This document shows, one piece after another, positions 63,839 through 64,000 of a stretch of DNA of 64,000 nucleotides (its first letter is position 1; each line of letters begins with the position of its first letter). The stretch comes from Saccharothrix ecbatanensis. Lineage in GTDB: Bacteria > Actinomycetota > Actinomycetes > Mycobacteriales > Pseudonocardiaceae. The stretch is taken from the NCBI RefSeq assembly GCF_014205015.1, contig NZ_JACHMO010000001.1:8742001-8806000 (forward strand), read 5' to 3'. A program made the position numbers and the translations under genes. The notes below the pieces were generated by a model, which was not told the DNA's origin, did no database searches, and saw nothing but the letters and a program-made list of their open reading frames with translations.

Positions 63839-64000
63839 ATGGCGAGGTACGCGGCGCCCGGTGACAAGGGCAGCGTGGTGTCGTACCGGGACAGGTACGA
63901 CCACTTCATCGGCGGGGACTACGTGCCGCCCGCGAAGGGCGGGTACTTCGCCGACCACACCCCGGTCACCGGCGAGGTGTTCACCGAGATCGCCCGCGGC
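63839..64000 (+). CDS. Aldehyde dehydrogenase, 3' part outside the window
   Basis: The first 54 residues are visible: MARYAAPGDKGSVVSYRDRY followed by DHFIGGDYVPPAKGGYFADH and TPVTGEVFTEIARG, the N-terminal strand pattern of ALDH enzymes of the ExaC/AldA (acetaldehyde) type. GGGAGGGGG precedes the ATG. The catalytic part lies beyond the right edge, so assignment rests on the N-terminus and on the GAF-regulator neighbour. Confidence 0.85.
   Translation, partial: MARYAAPGDKGSVVSYRDRYDHFIGGDYVPPAKGGYFADHTPVTGEVFTEIARG

Overview
The window comes from a high-GC actinobacterium, most likely a member of the Pseudonocardiaceae (Saccharothrix/Lentzea/Actinosynnema-like). This is inferred from strongly GC-biased third codon positions, frequent GTG starts, many leaderless genes with a TANNNT box 6-8 bases before the start codon, a type VII secretion cassette (EspG, PPE-like, DUF3558), a LytR-CpsA-Psr protein and the SNF2/SWIM gene pair. 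No species name is claimed.

Layout. 1-8.6 kb: LCP wall enzyme (partial), an alpha-beta fused glycyl-tRNA synthetase, a sugar-binding lipoprotein, an HxlR regulator facing a DUF899 gene across two perfect operators, a coupled membrane protein/amyloid-motif protein pair, and a cold-shock protein. 8.6-16.2 kb: SnoaL-like protein, acyl-CoA dehydrogenase, BNR-repeat plus MoaD-like pair, and the SNF2 helicase with its SWIM partner. 16.2-21.7 kb is an accessory island: a long inverted repeat and short tandem repeats, an unknown HTH-like gene, a C5 DNA methyltransferase with a repeat-encoded tail, Vsr endonuclease coupled to an unknown gene, a DUF2786 protein and an unknown divergent gene. 21.7-26 kb: two-component system facing an MMPL transporter, then tRNA-Lys. 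26-31 kb: L,D-transpeptidase, a toxin-antitoxin pair with a frameshifted PIN toxin lying between two copies of a 25-bp direct repeat, ABC-F ATPase, tRNA-His and oligoribonuclease. 31-39 kb: HerA-like ATPase, MFS transporter with a divergent GlxA regulator, two bacterial PH-domain membrane proteins, acyl-CoA synthetase. 39-46 kb: ferredoxin reductase, MarR regulator, TPR protein, fused SecDF and a lactate-monooxygenase-like enzyme. 46-49.4 kb: type VII secretion accessory operon. 49.4-54.8 kb: toroid protein, AraC regulator, secreted GH16 glucanase, exonuclease/DNA polymerase, GNAT. 54.8-59 kb: proline catabolism (proline dehydrogenase, P5C dehydrogenase, PucR-type regulator). 59-64 kb: desaturase, a four-gene operon ending in a YidC homologue, and a GAF regulator facing an aldehyde dehydrogenase (partial).

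The most interesting signal is a shared promoter architecture, TTGTCGG followed at fixed distance by a TANNNT-like box, in front of the exonuclease/polymerase gene, the divergent acetyltransferase gene, the unknown gene that is coupled to vsr, and the unknown HTH-like gene beside the DNA methyltransferase. It matches the SOS-independent DNA-damage promoter of mycobacteria (RecA-NDp, used by PafBC). In three of the four the start codon lies exactly 7 bases after the -10 box. This suggests that the two unknown genes and vsr belong to a DNA-damage regulon. Other notable points are an RHIM-like amyloid motif, the repeat-flanked toxin-antitoxin module, and a nucleoside-kinase-like protein that has lost its P-loop.
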